A DNA stretch of 64,000 bases from Fictibacillus macauensis ZFHKF-1. Lineage in GTDB: Bacteria > Bacillota > Bacilli > Bacillales > Fictibacillaceae. Position numbers and translations under genes: made by a program. A model generated the notes under the pieces. It saw only the letters and a program-made list of their open reading frames with translations, had not been told where the DNA came from and ran no database searches. Shown in pieces: positions 51,322 to 59,573 of the stretch (position 1 is its first letter; each line of letters begins with the position of its first letter). Location of the stretch: NCBI RefSeq assembly GCF_000269865.1, contig NZ_AKKV01000027.1:124001-188000 (forward strand). The letters run 5' to 3'.

Positions 51322-52095
51322 ATGGGGGACCAAGATTGGTATCTTGAGTATGAAATTAATAAAAACCGCCCCGGGCTTTTAGGCGATATTTCTTCTCTTC
51401 TTGGTATGCTTGCCATTAATATCGTCACCATCAATGGAGTAGATAATGGAAGGCGCGGCTTGCTTCTTAATGTAGACAAACAAGAGAAAGTCGAGCGACT
51501 TCGATCCATCCTTCAATCGATGGATAACATTACTGTTACGAAGTTCCGTAAGCCAAAACTACGGGATATTCTCGCTGTTAGGCATGGCCGATACATACAA
51601 AGAGACGCAGATGATAAGAAAACATTTCGATTCGTTCGAGACGAGCTTGGTTTGCTCGTTGATTTTTTAGCGGAACTGTATAAAGTGGAAGGTCATAAAC
51701 TGATTGGGATTCGTGGGATGCCTCGCGTTGGTAAAACAGAATCAATCGTTGCGTCAAGTGTGTGTGCAAGCAAAAAGTGGGTATTCATTTCTTCTACATT
51801 GTTACGACAAACCATTCGTACGCAAATGGCAGAAGATGAATATAGTTCTGATCATGTATATATCATTGATGGAATTGTATCTGTTCGCCGATCCAATGAA
51901 AAACATTGGCAATTAATTCGTGAAATTATGCGTCTTCCATCCGCAAAAGTGATTGAACATCCCGATGTTTTTGTGCAACAAACGGAATATACGTTAGATG
52001 ATTTCGATTACATCATCGAACTGCGCAACGATCCAAATGAAACTATTACATACGAAGTAATCGAAAAAGATGTCGGATTTTCCGCATTTGATTGA
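51322..52095 (+). CDS. ymfK: YmfK, DUF3388 protein with ACT-like and P-loop domains
   Basis: 257 aa from ATG 51322, seven bases after AAAGGGG; ATG 51316 is too close to that site. N-terminal ACT-like part (NKNRPGLLGDISSLLGMLAINIVTINGVD), then DUF3388 with a P-loop IRGMPRVGKTES and IIDGIVSVRRS. The combination suggests a small-molecule-sensing NTPase, but no function is established. Conserved just upstream of rodZ in Bacillaceae. Confidence 0.9.
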   Translation: MGDQDWYLEYEINKNRPGLLGDISSLLGMLAINIVTINGVDNGRRGLLLNVDKQEKVERLRSILQSMDNITVTKFRKPKLRDILAVRHGRYIQRDADDKKTFRFVRDELGLLVDFLAELYKVEGHKLIGIRGMPRVGKTESIVASSVCASKKWVFISSTLLRQTIRTQMAEDEYSSDHVYIIDGIVSVRRSNEKHWQLIREIMRLPSAKVIEHPDVFVQQTEYTLDDFDYIIELRNDPNETITYEVIEKDVGFSAFD

Positions 52096-52120
52096 GTGAA
52101 AAGAGTGGAAGGTGGTTAAC

Positions 52121-52987
52121 GTGACAGAACTAGGGAATTTTTTGCAAGAACAACGAAAAGAACAAGGCTTGTCATTAGATGAGCTCCAAACAAAAACAAA
52201 AATTCAAAAGCGATATTTGCAAGCAATTGAAGAAGGGAATTATGGGGTTTTGCCCGGACCTTTTTATGTGCGCGCATTTATTAAACAATATGTAGAAGCG
52301 CTTCACTTGTCTTATGATGAGATTGCTGAGCAGTATAAACAAGACATCCCTGAAGCGGAAAAAGAACCGACAGAATTTGTACCGCGAAGTGAACGCGATA
52401 AACAAAACGACCAACAAGGCAGTGCAGCACTGGCGCAATGGTTACCGAAGCTCCTTATCATTGCTGGTATTATTGTTATTGGTGTTATTGTTTATTTCTT
52501 GTATGTAAAGCTTGGCAGTGATGATGGCAATTCAGCTCCACATAACACAACGAATCATGCGGAAGTCGAACAATCAAAAGATTTCAAAGCGCAAGACAAA
52601 AAGAAAGATCAAAAGCAACAAGAGGACAAGCAAGAACAGAAAGACAAGAAGAAAGACACTAGTGGAAAGCTTGTAAAAAAAGGAACTGAAGGTATTGTAA
52701 CAACGTATGACTTTACGAAAGGTAAAAGCTTAGTAGTTGGGTTTAAAATGACAGGTCCAGTGTATTTAGAAATCACGACAGGGCAGAAAAAAACAGTAAA
52801 AACATATAAAAAAGGCGATTCGGTTGAGTTTGACGTCTCAAAAGACAAAGAGGTATCCATTAATATAGGCGCCACCAATAATGCAAAAATGACAATTAAT
52901 GATCAAGCATTTTCTTATCCGCTGCCTTCCGTCAATAGCGGCATTCACCAACGAATCGTCATTAATAACAACACTGCTGGGAATTAA
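52121..52987 (+). CDS. rodZ: RodZ/YmfM-type membrane protein with helix-turn-helix
   Basis: Cell-shape protein linking MreB to the membrane in other bacteria. GTG 52121 (288 aa) has GGAAGGTGG six bases upstream; GTG 52112 lies in that site. N-terminal HTH (LGNFLQEQRKEQGLSLDELQTKTKIQ), one membrane helix near 108-130 (LLIIAGIIVIGVIVYFLYV), a Lys/Gln/Asp-rich linker, and a C-terminal beta domain (DUF4115-like) with GPVYLEITTGQKKTVKTYKKGD. Next to pgsA, as usual. Confidence 0.92.
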   Translation: MTELGNFLQEQRKEQGLSLDELQTKTKIQKRYLQAIEEGNYGVLPGPFYVRAFIKQYVEALHLSYDEIAEQYKQDIPEAEKEPTEFVPRSERDKQNDQQGSAALAQWLPKLLIIAGIIVIGVIVYFLYVKLGSDDGNSAPHNTTNHAEVEQSKDFKAQDKKKDQKQQEDKQEQKDKKKDTSGKLVKKGTEGIVTTYDFTKGKSLVVGFKMTGPVYLEITTGQKKTVKTYKKGDSVEFDVSKDKEVSINIGATNNAKMTINDQAFSYPLPSVNSGIHQRIVINNNTAGN

Positions 52988-53019
52988 AGTCGTGATGTGT
53001 CATAATTGGAGGAAACAAA

Positions 53020-53598
53020 ATGAATTTGCCTAATAAAATTACCATTTCTCGGATTTTGCTTATTCCTGTATTCATGATTGTATTGTTAGCCCCGTTTCAT
53101 TGGGGAACGGTTCATATACTCGGCGCCTCTCTGCCGGTTACGCAACTGGTCGCGGCGATTATTTTCATTATTGCCTCCTGTACGGATTGGGTCGATGGGT
53201 ATTATGCACGCAAGCTAAATCTAGTAACGAATTTCGGGAAATTTTTGGATCCATTGGCGGATAAATTGTTAGTAACAGCAGCCTTCGTAGCGTTGGTTGA
53301 AATTGGGTATGCACCAGCGTGGATGGTAATCATTATTTTAAGTCGCGAGTTTGCTGTCACAGGCATCCGCTTAGTGGCTGCAGCAGAAGGTGCGATTATT
53401 GCTGCCAGCAATTTAGGAAAAATAAAAACATGGATTCAAATTGTGGCCATCTCAGCGTTACTGTTGAATAACATGCCGTTTGTTTGGATTCAGATCCCGT
53501 TTGCCCAAATAGCTTTATGGTTAGCAACAGCTATTACGCTCTATTCAGGGTGGGAATATTTTATTAAAAATAAAGAAGTTATGCTATCATCGAAATGA
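53020..53598 (+). CDS. pgsA: CDP-diacylglycerol--glycerol-3-phosphate 3-phosphatidyltransferase
   Basis: Makes phosphatidylglycerol phosphate from the CdsA product. 192 aa, about five membrane helices. CDP-alcohol phosphatidyltransferase signature D-G-x2-A-R-x8-G-x3-D-x3-D is seen as DGYYARKLNLVTNFGKFLDPLADK. GGAGG precedes ATG 53020. Confidence 0.97.
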   Translation: MNLPNKITISRILLIPVFMIVLLAPFHWGTVHILGASLPVTQLVAAIIFIIASCTDWVDGYYARKLNLVTNFGKFLDPLADKLLVTAAFVALVEIGYAPAWMVIIILSREFAVTGIRLVAAAEGAIIAASNLGKIKTWIQIVAISALLLNNMPFVWIQIPFAQIALWLATAITLYSGWEYFIKNKEVMLSSK

Positions 53599-53603
53599 GC
53601 AGA

Positions 53604-53635
53604 AAAACAGGAGAACCTTTTCTCCTGTTTTTCCT
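53604..53635 (+). terminator. Rho-independent terminator after pgsA
   Basis: AAAACAGGAGA (53604-53614) pairs with TCTCCTGTTTT (53621-53631). Confidence 0.8.
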
Positions 53636-53670
53636 GTTATTAACGTATAAAATTTAGTGGAGGGACCAAA

Positions 53671-54912
53671 ATGAATGCTGAAATTATTGCTGTTGGAAGT
53701 GAATTATTACTAGGACAAATCGTAAATAGTAATGCCCAATTTATTTCGAAGGAGTTAGCCACTCTAGGTGTAAATGTTTTTTATCATACGGCAGTGGGCG
53801 ATAATAGCACGAGATTAACAGCGACGATTAAAACGGCACAGCGTCGCTCGAATGTAATTATTTTTACAGGAGGCCTTGGGCCGACGAAAGATGATTTAAC
53901 GAAAGAAACCATTGCTTCTTTGTTAGGAAGACCACTAACATATGATGAGGATGCCATGGAACACATTGAAGACTATTTTAAGCGCTCGAAACGACAAATG
54001 TCAGAAAATAATCGTAAGCAAGCACTCGTATTAGATGGGTGCCATGTGTTGAAAAATGAGTTTGGCATGGCGCCTGGCATGGCCTTGCAAGTAGAGGGCA
54101 TTACGTATATTTTATTACCGGGACCGCCAAAAGAAATGGGTCCGATGTTTGTAAACTATGCCATTCCTTATTTAGCAGCGCTTCAACCAGAAGCAGCTCC
54201 TATTACGTCAAGAGTGCTCCGTTTCTTCGGCATTGGGGAGTCGTTATTAGAAGCAACGCTCCAAGATATTATTGACGAACAACAAAATCCAACGGTTGCC
54301 CCTCTTGCGGGAAATCATGAAGTAACGTTACGATTATCGGCAAAGTTTCATGATCAAAAAGAGGCGTTGCTGGCACTCGATCAGTTGGAACATCGAATTA
54401 CGGAACGCGTTGGTGAGTTTTTATACGGCTATGATGAGACGACCTTAATGAAGGAAGCAGCTCAGTTATTCGTTCAGAAGGGTTTAACCGTTGCCGCGGC
54501 GGAAAGTTTAACAGGAGGCGGCTTTGGAGCTGAGATGACGTCACTTGATGGGAGTTCGGCTTACTTTTTAGGAAGCCTCGTAAGTTATAGCAATGAGATG
54601 AAAGAAGCTCTTCTTGATATTCCGTCTTCTCTATTAAAAACAGAAGGCGCTGTGAGTGCAGCGTGTGCGGAGCTTATGGCAGCAAGCGCGCGTACGAAAA
54701 CAGGTGCAGATATTGGAATTAGTTTTACGGGCGTTGCAGGGCCACAAGAAAGTGAAGGAAAAGAAGTAGGTACGGTTTTTATTGGTCTCTCAACAAATCA
54801 AAAAACAACGGTTCATGAAGTGCATATTTCAGGCTCTCGTGAAGCCATTCGAGCACGCACCATTAAGTACGGGTTGTTTTATTTAATGGATATGGTCAAA
54901 AAAGGTCAATAA
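53671..54912 (+). CDS. cinA: CinA, competence/damage-inducible protein (NMN deamidase domain)
   Basis: 413 aa, two domains. N-terminal MoCF-like nucleotide-binding domain: AVGSELLLGQIVNSNAQFISKEL and FTGGLGPTKDDLTKETIA. C-terminal CinA domain from about 250, related to PncC NMN deamidase: VAAAESLTGGGFGAEMTS and GISFTGVAGPQESEGK. GTGGAGGG precedes ATG 53671. Located directly before recA, as in many Firmicutes. Confidence 0.96.
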   Translation: MNAEIIAVGSELLLGQIVNSNAQFISKELATLGVNVFYHTAVGDNSTRLTATIKTAQRRSNVIIFTGGLGPTKDDLTKETIASLLGRPLTYDEDAMEHIEDYFKRSKRQMSENNRKQALVLDGCHVLKNEFGMAPGMALQVEGITYILLPGPPKEMGPMFVNYAIPYLAALQPEAAPITSRVLRFFGIGESLLEATLQDIIDEQQNPTVAPLAGNHEVTLRLSAKFHDQKEALLALDQLEHRITERVGEFLYGYDETTLMKEAAQLFVQKGLTVAAAESLTGGGFGAEMTSLDGSSAYFLGSLVSYSNEMKEALLDIPSSLLKTEGAVSAACAELMAASARTKTGADIGISFTGVAGPQESEGKEVGTVFIGLSTNQKTTVHEVHISGSREAIRARTIKYGLFYLMDMVKKGQ

Positions 54913-54917
54913 AAAAT

Positions 54918-54931
54918 CGAATAAATGTTCG
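54918..54931. promoter_or_regulatory. LexA (DinR) SOS box of recA
   Basis: CGAATAAATGTTCG fits the Bacillus SOS box CGAAC-N4-GTTCG with a single C-to-T change. It lies ten bases upstream of the recA -35 box. Confidence 0.75.
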
Positions 54932-54940
54932 TAAAAAAGA

Positions 54941-54969
54941 TTGGCAAACGATCAAAAAAGAAGTAGAAT
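54941..54969 (+). promoter_or_regulatory. Sigma-A-type promoter of recA
   Basis: TTGGCA (54941-54946), 17-base spacer, TAGAAT (54964-54969). With the SOS box immediately upstream it explains damage induction of recA. Confidence 0.75.
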
Positions 54970-55037
54970 AGACGTATGAGATTAAAGATACATCATGTAC
55001 ATCGTGCATATCTATATATTTATTGAGGAGTGATTTC

Positions 55038-56087
55038 ATGAGCGACCGCAAAGCGGCTTTAGAAATGGCCTTGCGCCAAATTGAGAAACAGTTCGGAAAA
55101 GGATCGATTATGAAGCTTGGGGAGCAAGCGGAACAACGAGTGTCGACGATTTCAAGTGGATCATTAGCACTTGATATTGCGCTTGGGGTAGGCGGCTATC
55201 CGAGAGGACGCATAATTGAAGTATACGGACCAGAATCTTCTGGTAAAACGACGGTCGCTCTTCATGCGATTGCCGAAGTGCAACGTAATGGTGGACAAGC
55301 AGCCTTTATCGATGCAGAGCACGCGCTCGATCCTGTATACGCACAAAAGCTAGGCGTTAATATTGATGAACTTCTTTTATCACAACCAGATACAGGCGAA
55401 CAAGCTTTAGAAATCGCTGAAGCACTTGTTCGTAGTGGAGCGGTTGATATTTTAGTTATTGACTCTGTAGCAGCACTTGTACCAAAAGCCGAAATCGAAG
55501 GTGAAATGGGTGATTCGCACGTTGGTTTGCAGGCGCGCTTAATGTCACAAGCTCTTCGTAAACTTTCTGGTGCGATTAATAAATCAAAAACGATCGCAGT
55601 CTTTATTAACCAAATTCGTGAAAAAGTTGGTGTTATGTTTGGAAATCCTGAAACAACACCAGGTGGCCGTGCGCTTAAATTCTATTCTTCGGTGCGCTTA
55701 GAGGTTCGCCGTGCCGAGACGTTGAAGCAAGGAACAGACATGGTCGGTAATAAAACAAGAATTAAGGTTGTTAAAAATAAAGTAGCGCCGCCATTTAAAC
55801 AAGCAGAAGTCGATATTATGTACGGTGAAGGAATTTCAAGAGAAGGGGAAATTCTTGATATTGGTTCTGACATTGATATCGTGCAAAAAAGCGGTGCCTG
55901 GTATTCGTTCGAAGGGGATCGCCTCGGCCAAGGACGAGAAAATTCTAAGCAATTTTTAAAGGAAAACGGAGATATTGCTGAAGAAATCGTTTCACAAATT
56001 CGTACGTACTATCAACTTGGCGAAGAAATAAATCAAGTTGAAACGTCGGATAAAGCAGAAGAACAAGCACTAGAACTAACGGAATAG
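55038..56087 (+). CDS. recA: RecA recombinase
   Basis: DNA strand exchange and SOS co-protease. ATG 55038 (349 aa) with GAGGAGTGA upstream; a TTG at 55023 is in frame but inside the site. Begins [25 protein letters not shown]; Walker [10 protein letters not shown] near 65; [24 protein letters not shown]; loop and C-terminal [22 protein letters not shown]; acidic tail. No intein or interruption. Confidence 0.99.
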   Translation: MSDRKAALEMALRQIEKQFGKGSIMKLGEQAEQRVSTISSGSLALDIALGVGGYPRGRIIEVYGPESSGKTTVALHAIAEVQRNGGQAAFIDAEHALDPVYAQKLGVNIDELLLSQPDTGEQALEIAEALVRSGAVDILVIDSVAALVPKAEIEGEMGDSHVGLQARLMSQALRKLSGAINKSKTIAVFINQIREKVGVMFGNPETTPGGRALKFYSSVRLEVRRAETLKQGTDMVGNKTRIKVVKNKVAPPFKQAEVDIMYGEGISREGEILDIGSDIDIVQKSGAWYSFEGDRLGQGRENSKQFLKENGDIAEEIVSQIRTYYQLGEEINQVETSDKAEEQALELTE

Positions 56088-56092
56088 TGCTG

Positions 56093-56123
56093 AAACGACC
56101 GTTGATCAAACGGTCGTTTTTTT
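56093..56123 (+). terminator. Rho-independent terminator after recA
   Basis: AAACGACCGTT (56093-56103) pairs with AACGGTCGTTT (56109-56119), followed by TTTT. Confidence 0.88.
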
Positions 56124-56222
56124 CTATAAAGAGTAGACGTTTTTAGCTGATCTTGACGGCGTTCAGTAATAGAATGAAACGTAGAAGATGATTTTTGCTA
56201 AAATATGGTGTTAAATAACACT

Positions 56223-56356
56223 TGCCAATTTTTGAAGGAACATTTATGATAGATAATTTGACAACTCTTGACATCATCTGTATTCCTTTATAAAATGAAG
56301 ATAACCTTTGATTTCTTATGAAATTAAAAGATACCTTACTGAATTAAAAATTGGCA
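56223..56356. repeat. Inverted repeat flanking the rny promoter
   Basis: TGCCAATTTTT at 56223-56233 and its reverse complement AAAAATTGGCA at 56346-56356, separated by 112 bases that contain the promoter. It may be a looped operator or coincidence in A+T-rich DNA. Confidence 0.45.
56268..56296 (+). promoter_or_regulatory. Sigma-A promoter of rny
   Basis: Consensus TTGACA (56268-56273), 17-base spacer, TAAAAT (56291-56296). A second TTGACA ten bases upstream (56258-56263) has only a weak matching -10. The leader is about 130 bases long. Confidence 0.75.
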
Positions 56357-56436
56357 TGACTTGTGCACAACACTTTGTTACACGATTGATGCTTATGACC
56401 CAGTAAAAAATGCAGATAGCAAGAGGAGGTGGAAAC

Positions 56437-57999
56437 ATGGATAACGCAATTTTAATCATCTCCATTTTGCTTTCAGTTGGTGTCGGTGCAGTTGTCGGAT
56501 ATCTTGTCCGCAAGAAGATTGCCGAAGCAAAAATTTCAAGCGCGGAAAGCGCTGCATCTCAAATTATTGAAGATGCAAAGCGAGACGGTGAAGCGAGCAA
56601 GAAGGAAGCGCTCCTTGAAGCGAAGGATGATATTCATAAACTTCGTTCGGAAGCTGAGCGTGACATTCGAGAACGCAGAAATGAGCTTCAAAGACAAGAA
56701 CAACGATTGGTTCAAAAAGAAGAGATTCTTGACAGAAAAAGCGAGACCCTTGATAAAAAAGAGGAATCACTAGAAAAACGTGAGGAGTCTCTCACCAAAA
56801 AACAGCGACAAATCGAAGAAATTGAAAGCAAAGTGGAAGAGCTGCTTAAAGAGCAACAAAAGGAACTGGAGCGAATTTCTGGATTCACGCGTGAAGAAGC
56901 GAAACTCATCATTATGGGAGAAGTGGAAAATGAAGTTTCCCACGAAATGGCCATTATGGTAAAAGAGATGGAAAATCGCGCGAAAGAAGAAGGAGATAAA
57001 AAGGCGAAAGAAATTCTTTCGCTTGCGATCCAACGATGTGCGGCTGACCACGTTGCTGAAACGACTGTTTCTGTCGTTAACTTACCAAACGATGAAATGA
57101 AAGGTCGCATTATCGGACGCGAAGGACGTAATATTCGTACGCTTGAAACGTTAACAGGCATTGACTTGATTATTGATGATACGCCGGAAGCGGTAATCTT
57201 ATCTGGTTTTGATCCAATTCGTCGCGAAATTGCGCGGATGGCTTTGGACAAGCTCGTTCAAGATGGTCGTATTCACCCAGCTCGCATTGAAGAGATGGTA
57301 GAGAAATCTCGCCGTGAAGTGGATGAATACATTCGCGAAGTAGGTGAGCAAACAACCTTTGAGGTTGGTGTTCACGGTCTTCACCCGGATCTTATTAAGA
57401 TTCTCGGTCGTCTGAAATATCGTACAAGCTATGGTCAAAACGTTCTTAAACATTCAATGGAAGTCGCTTATTTATCAGGATTAATGGCCGCTGAAATTGG
57501 TGAAGATGTTCATTTAGCGCGTCGTGCCGGATTGCTACATGATATTGGAAAAGCGATTGATCATGAAGTAGAAGGAAGTCACGTAGACATCGGTGTGGAA
57601 TTAGCAACGAAGTATAAAGAACATCCGGTTGTTATTAACGCGATTGCTTCGCATCATGGTGATACTGAACCAACGTCAATCATTGCTACACTTGTTGCAG
57701 CAGCGGATGCGTTGTCAGCAGCACGTCCAGGTGCCCGTCGTGAAACACTTGAAACATACATTCGTCGTCTTGAAAAGCTTGAAGAGATTTCCGAATCGTT
57801 TGAAGGTGTGGAAAAATCATTCGCTATTCAAGCAGGTCGCGAGATTCGCATTATGGTGAAACCAGATCTTGTAGACGATGTTGCTTCATACCGACTGGCT
57901 CGAGATATTACGAAAAAAATCGAAAATGAACTGGATTACCCAGGACATATTAAAGTAACAGTGATTCGCGAAACGCGAGCTGTTGAGTACGCAAAATAA
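56437..57999 (+). CDS. rny: Ribonuclease Y
   Basis: Membrane-anchored endoribonuclease starting mRNA decay. ATG 56437 (520 aa) with AGAGGAGGTGG upstream. N-terminal membrane helix to about residue 25, long Lys/Glu-rich coiled coil to about 190, KH domain with [22 protein letters not shown], then HD domain with [15 protein letters not shown] near 366 and IASHHGD. Ends AVEYAK like the family. Its partner complex member ricA starts at 63852. Confidence 0.98.
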   Translation: MDNAILIISILLSVGVGAVVGYLVRKKIAEAKISSAESAASQIIEDAKRDGEASKKEALLEAKDDIHKLRSEAERDIRERRNELQRQEQRLVQKEEILDRKSETLDKKEESLEKREESLTKKQRQIEEIESKVEELLKEQQKELERISGFTREEAKLIIMGEVENEVSHEMAIMVKEMENRAKEEGDKKAKEILSLAIQRCAADHVAETTVSVVNLPNDEMKGRIIGREGRNIRTLETLTGIDLIIDDTPEAVILSGFDPIRREIARMALDKLVQDGRIHPARIEEMVEKSRREVDEYIREVGEQTTFEVGVHGLHPDLIKILGRLKYRTSYGQNVLKHSMEVAYLSGLMAAEIGEDVHLARRAGLLHDIGKAIDHEVEGSHVDIGVELATKYKEHPVVINAIASHHGDTEPTSIIATLVAAADALSAARPGARRETLETYIRRLEKLEEISESFEGVEKSFAIQAGREIRIMVKPDLVDDVASYRLARDITKKIENELDYPGHIKVTVIRETRAVEYAK

Positions 58000-58027
58000 A
58001 GTGGTTTATACCACTTTATTTTGTTTT
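57993..58027 (+). terminator. Rho-independent terminator after rny
   Basis: AAAATAAAGTGG (57993-58004) pairs with CCACTTTATTTT (58011-58022), 12 bp, overlapping the rny stop codon; followed by GTTTTT. Confidence 0.8.
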
Positions 58028-58053
58028 TATGAGAAGAAATAAAGGAGAACCAC

Positions 58054-58848
58054 ATGAAAATATTATTTGTTGGAGACGTTGTAGGCGCTCCAGGCCGTAA
58101 CATGATCGATACGTATTTGCCAAAACTAAAAAAGAAATATCAGCCACTCGTAACGATTGTAAACGGCGAAAACGCTGCTCATGGTAGAGGGATTACCGGA
58201 AAAATCGTCAAAGGTTTTTTTGAAGCAGGCGCGCAAGCGATTACGCTTGGTAACCACGCATGGGATAATCGTGAAGTATTTGAAGTCATTGATACGACAC
58301 CTCAACTTGTTCGTCCGGCCAATTTCCCAAAAGGAACACCAGGGAACGGCTCGGCTATTTTGAAAATGAATCAGCTAGAAGTTGGGATTATCAACTTACA
58401 AGGAAGAACATTTTTGCCACCGCTTGATTGTCCATTTGAAACTGCTGAAAGACTTGTAGAAAAAATGCGGAAACGTACGCCCATTATTTTTGTTGATTTT
58501 CATGCAGAAGCAACAAGTGAAAAACAAGCGATGGGTTGGTTTTTAGATGGTAAAGTAACTGCGGTTGTGGGTACACACACACACGTTCAAACGAATGATC
58601 GCCGCATTTTACCAAACGGAACCGCTTATTTGACAGATGTTGGCATGACAGGGCCCTATGATGGCATCTTAGGAATGGACCGAGAAGCGGTGATGAAGAA
58701 GTTCTTAACGAGCTTACCTGTTAGGTTTGAAGTAGCCTCAGGACGGGAACAGTTAAGTGCTGTACTAATAGAATGTGATCCTGCCACCGGAGTTGCTAAA
58801 AACATTTCTACTATATTGATAAATGACGATCAACCATTCTTTGACTAG
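58054..58848 (+). CDS. ymdB: YmdB metallophosphoesterase (2',3'-cyclic nucleotide phosphodiesterase)
   Basis: 264 aa dimetal phosphoesterase that in B. subtilis affects biofilm and motility gene choice. FVGDVVGAPGRNMIDTYLP, IVNGENAAHGRGI, LGNHAWDNRE and GTHTHVQTNDRRILPNG carry the metal-binding Asp, Glu, Asn and His residues. AAAGGAGAA precedes ATG 58054. Standard order rny-ymdB-spoVS. Confidence 0.96.
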   Translation: MKILFVGDVVGAPGRNMIDTYLPKLKKKYQPLVTIVNGENAAHGRGITGKIVKGFFEAGAQAITLGNHAWDNREVFEVIDTTPQLVRPANFPKGTPGNGSAILKMNQLEVGIINLQGRTFLPPLDCPFETAERLVEKMRKRTPIIFVDFHAEATSEKQAMGWFLDGKVTAVVGTHTHVQTNDRRILPNGTAYLTDVGMTGPYDGILGMDREAVMKKFLTSLPVRFEVASGREQLSAVLIECDPATGVAKNISTILINDDQPFFD

Positions 58849-58907
58849 TGTCCGATTAAGCAGGGGCAAATAAATTTGTAGATTGTGACAGTTATCTTTT
58901 CTTTGGT

Positions 58908-58937
58908 GCAGGAATACGGGCCCTTTTCAATGAATAT
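58908..58937 (+). promoter_or_regulatory. Sigma-H-type promoter of spoVS
   Basis: GCAGGAATA (58908-58916), 12-base spacer, AATGAATAT (58929-58937): every defined position of the SigH pattern RNAGGAWWW / RNNGAATWW is met. SpoVS is SigH-dependent in B. subtilis. Confidence 0.75.
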
Positions 58938-58976
58938 AGTAGAATGGGTATCAGATCTCTAAGGAGGTACAAAGAA

Positions 58977-59237
58977 ATGGAAATATTAAAAGTTTCAGCA
59001 AAATCCAACCCTAATTCTGTAGCTGGTGCACTTGCCGGAGTCCTTCGAGAACGTGGCGGGGCTGAAATACAAGCAATTGGGGCCGGTGCATTGAACCAAG
59101 CCGTAAAGGCAGTAGCGATTGCGCGAGGATTTGTAGCGCCGAGTGGAGTTGACCTCATTTGTATTCCTGCTTTTACTGATATTATGATTGATGGAGAAGA
59201 ACGTACAGCGATTAAACTTATTGTTGAGCCACGCTAA
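58977..59237 (+). CDS. spoVS: Stage V sporulation protein S
   Basis: 86 aa, Alba-like nucleic-acid-binding fold, needed for progress through sporulation. ATG 58977 with TAAGGAGG upstream; MEILKVSAKSNPNSVAGALAG, ALNQAVKAVAIARGFVAPSG and CIPAFTDIMIDGEERTAIKL are nearly invariant in the family. The open frame before it, to 58944, overlaps the promoter. Confidence 0.98.
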   Translation: MEILKVSAKSNPNSVAGALAGVLRERGGAEIQAIGAGALNQAVKAVAIARGFVAPSGVDLICIPAFTDIMIDGEERTAIKLIVEPR

Positions 59238-59573
59238 TGGACATTAAATGTATAAAAGCCTGTTTGCTCGTAGTGCAGACAGGTTTTTTTACAGTGAGAG
59301 GATGGATGGATTCTTCTTTTTTAAAAGATTCCTTCTATTGAACCAGTAGAGCGTTTTCTAGGAATTTGCCATTTCGCTTGATTTTTTAAAGGTTTAGGTC
59401 TAGAATTGTAGACGTTTAGTACATATTTTTAAGTAACAGCTTTATAATACAGCATTGTACAGCAGCGCTTAATTTCCTTAGAAATGAGCGCATTTTTATA
59501 CATGATCTTTTTGGTTTTACACAAAAACCAAAGAAAGCTGTTAGTTGATATAATGAAAGAAGGGGTGGAGTTC
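59238..59573 (+). other. 336-bp intergenic region between spoVS and korA
   Basis: Contains the spoVS terminator, an isolated TATAAT at 59443-59448, a 9-bp hairpin/palindrome at 59510-59532 and another TATAAT at 59549-59554 without a clear -35. An in-frame extension of korA to 59484 exists but has no homology. tdh-kbl, which follow spoVS in B. subtilis, are not here. Confidence 0.6.
59255..59290 (+). terminator. Rho-independent terminator after spoVS
   Basis: CCTGTTTGC (59259-59267) pairs with GCAGACAGG (59275-59283), one G-T pair, then seven T. Confidence 0.82.

Larger units (their letters stand above)
56088..56436 (+). other. 349-bp intergenic region between recA and rny
   Basis: Contains the recA terminator (56093-56123), an 11-base inverted repeat whose arms (56223-56233 and 56346-56356) flank a strong promoter (56268-56296), and the rny leader. 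I see no gene in it. Confidence 0.6.

Noticed and set aside
56712-57251. 179-codon - strand frame opposite rny
   Set aside because: Ser-rich antisense of the coiled-coil region; no start signal.
59484-59573. N-terminal extension of korA by 30 codons
   Set aside because: Hydrophobic stretch without homology; a good ribosome-binding site lies before ATG 59574, and family proteins begin there.
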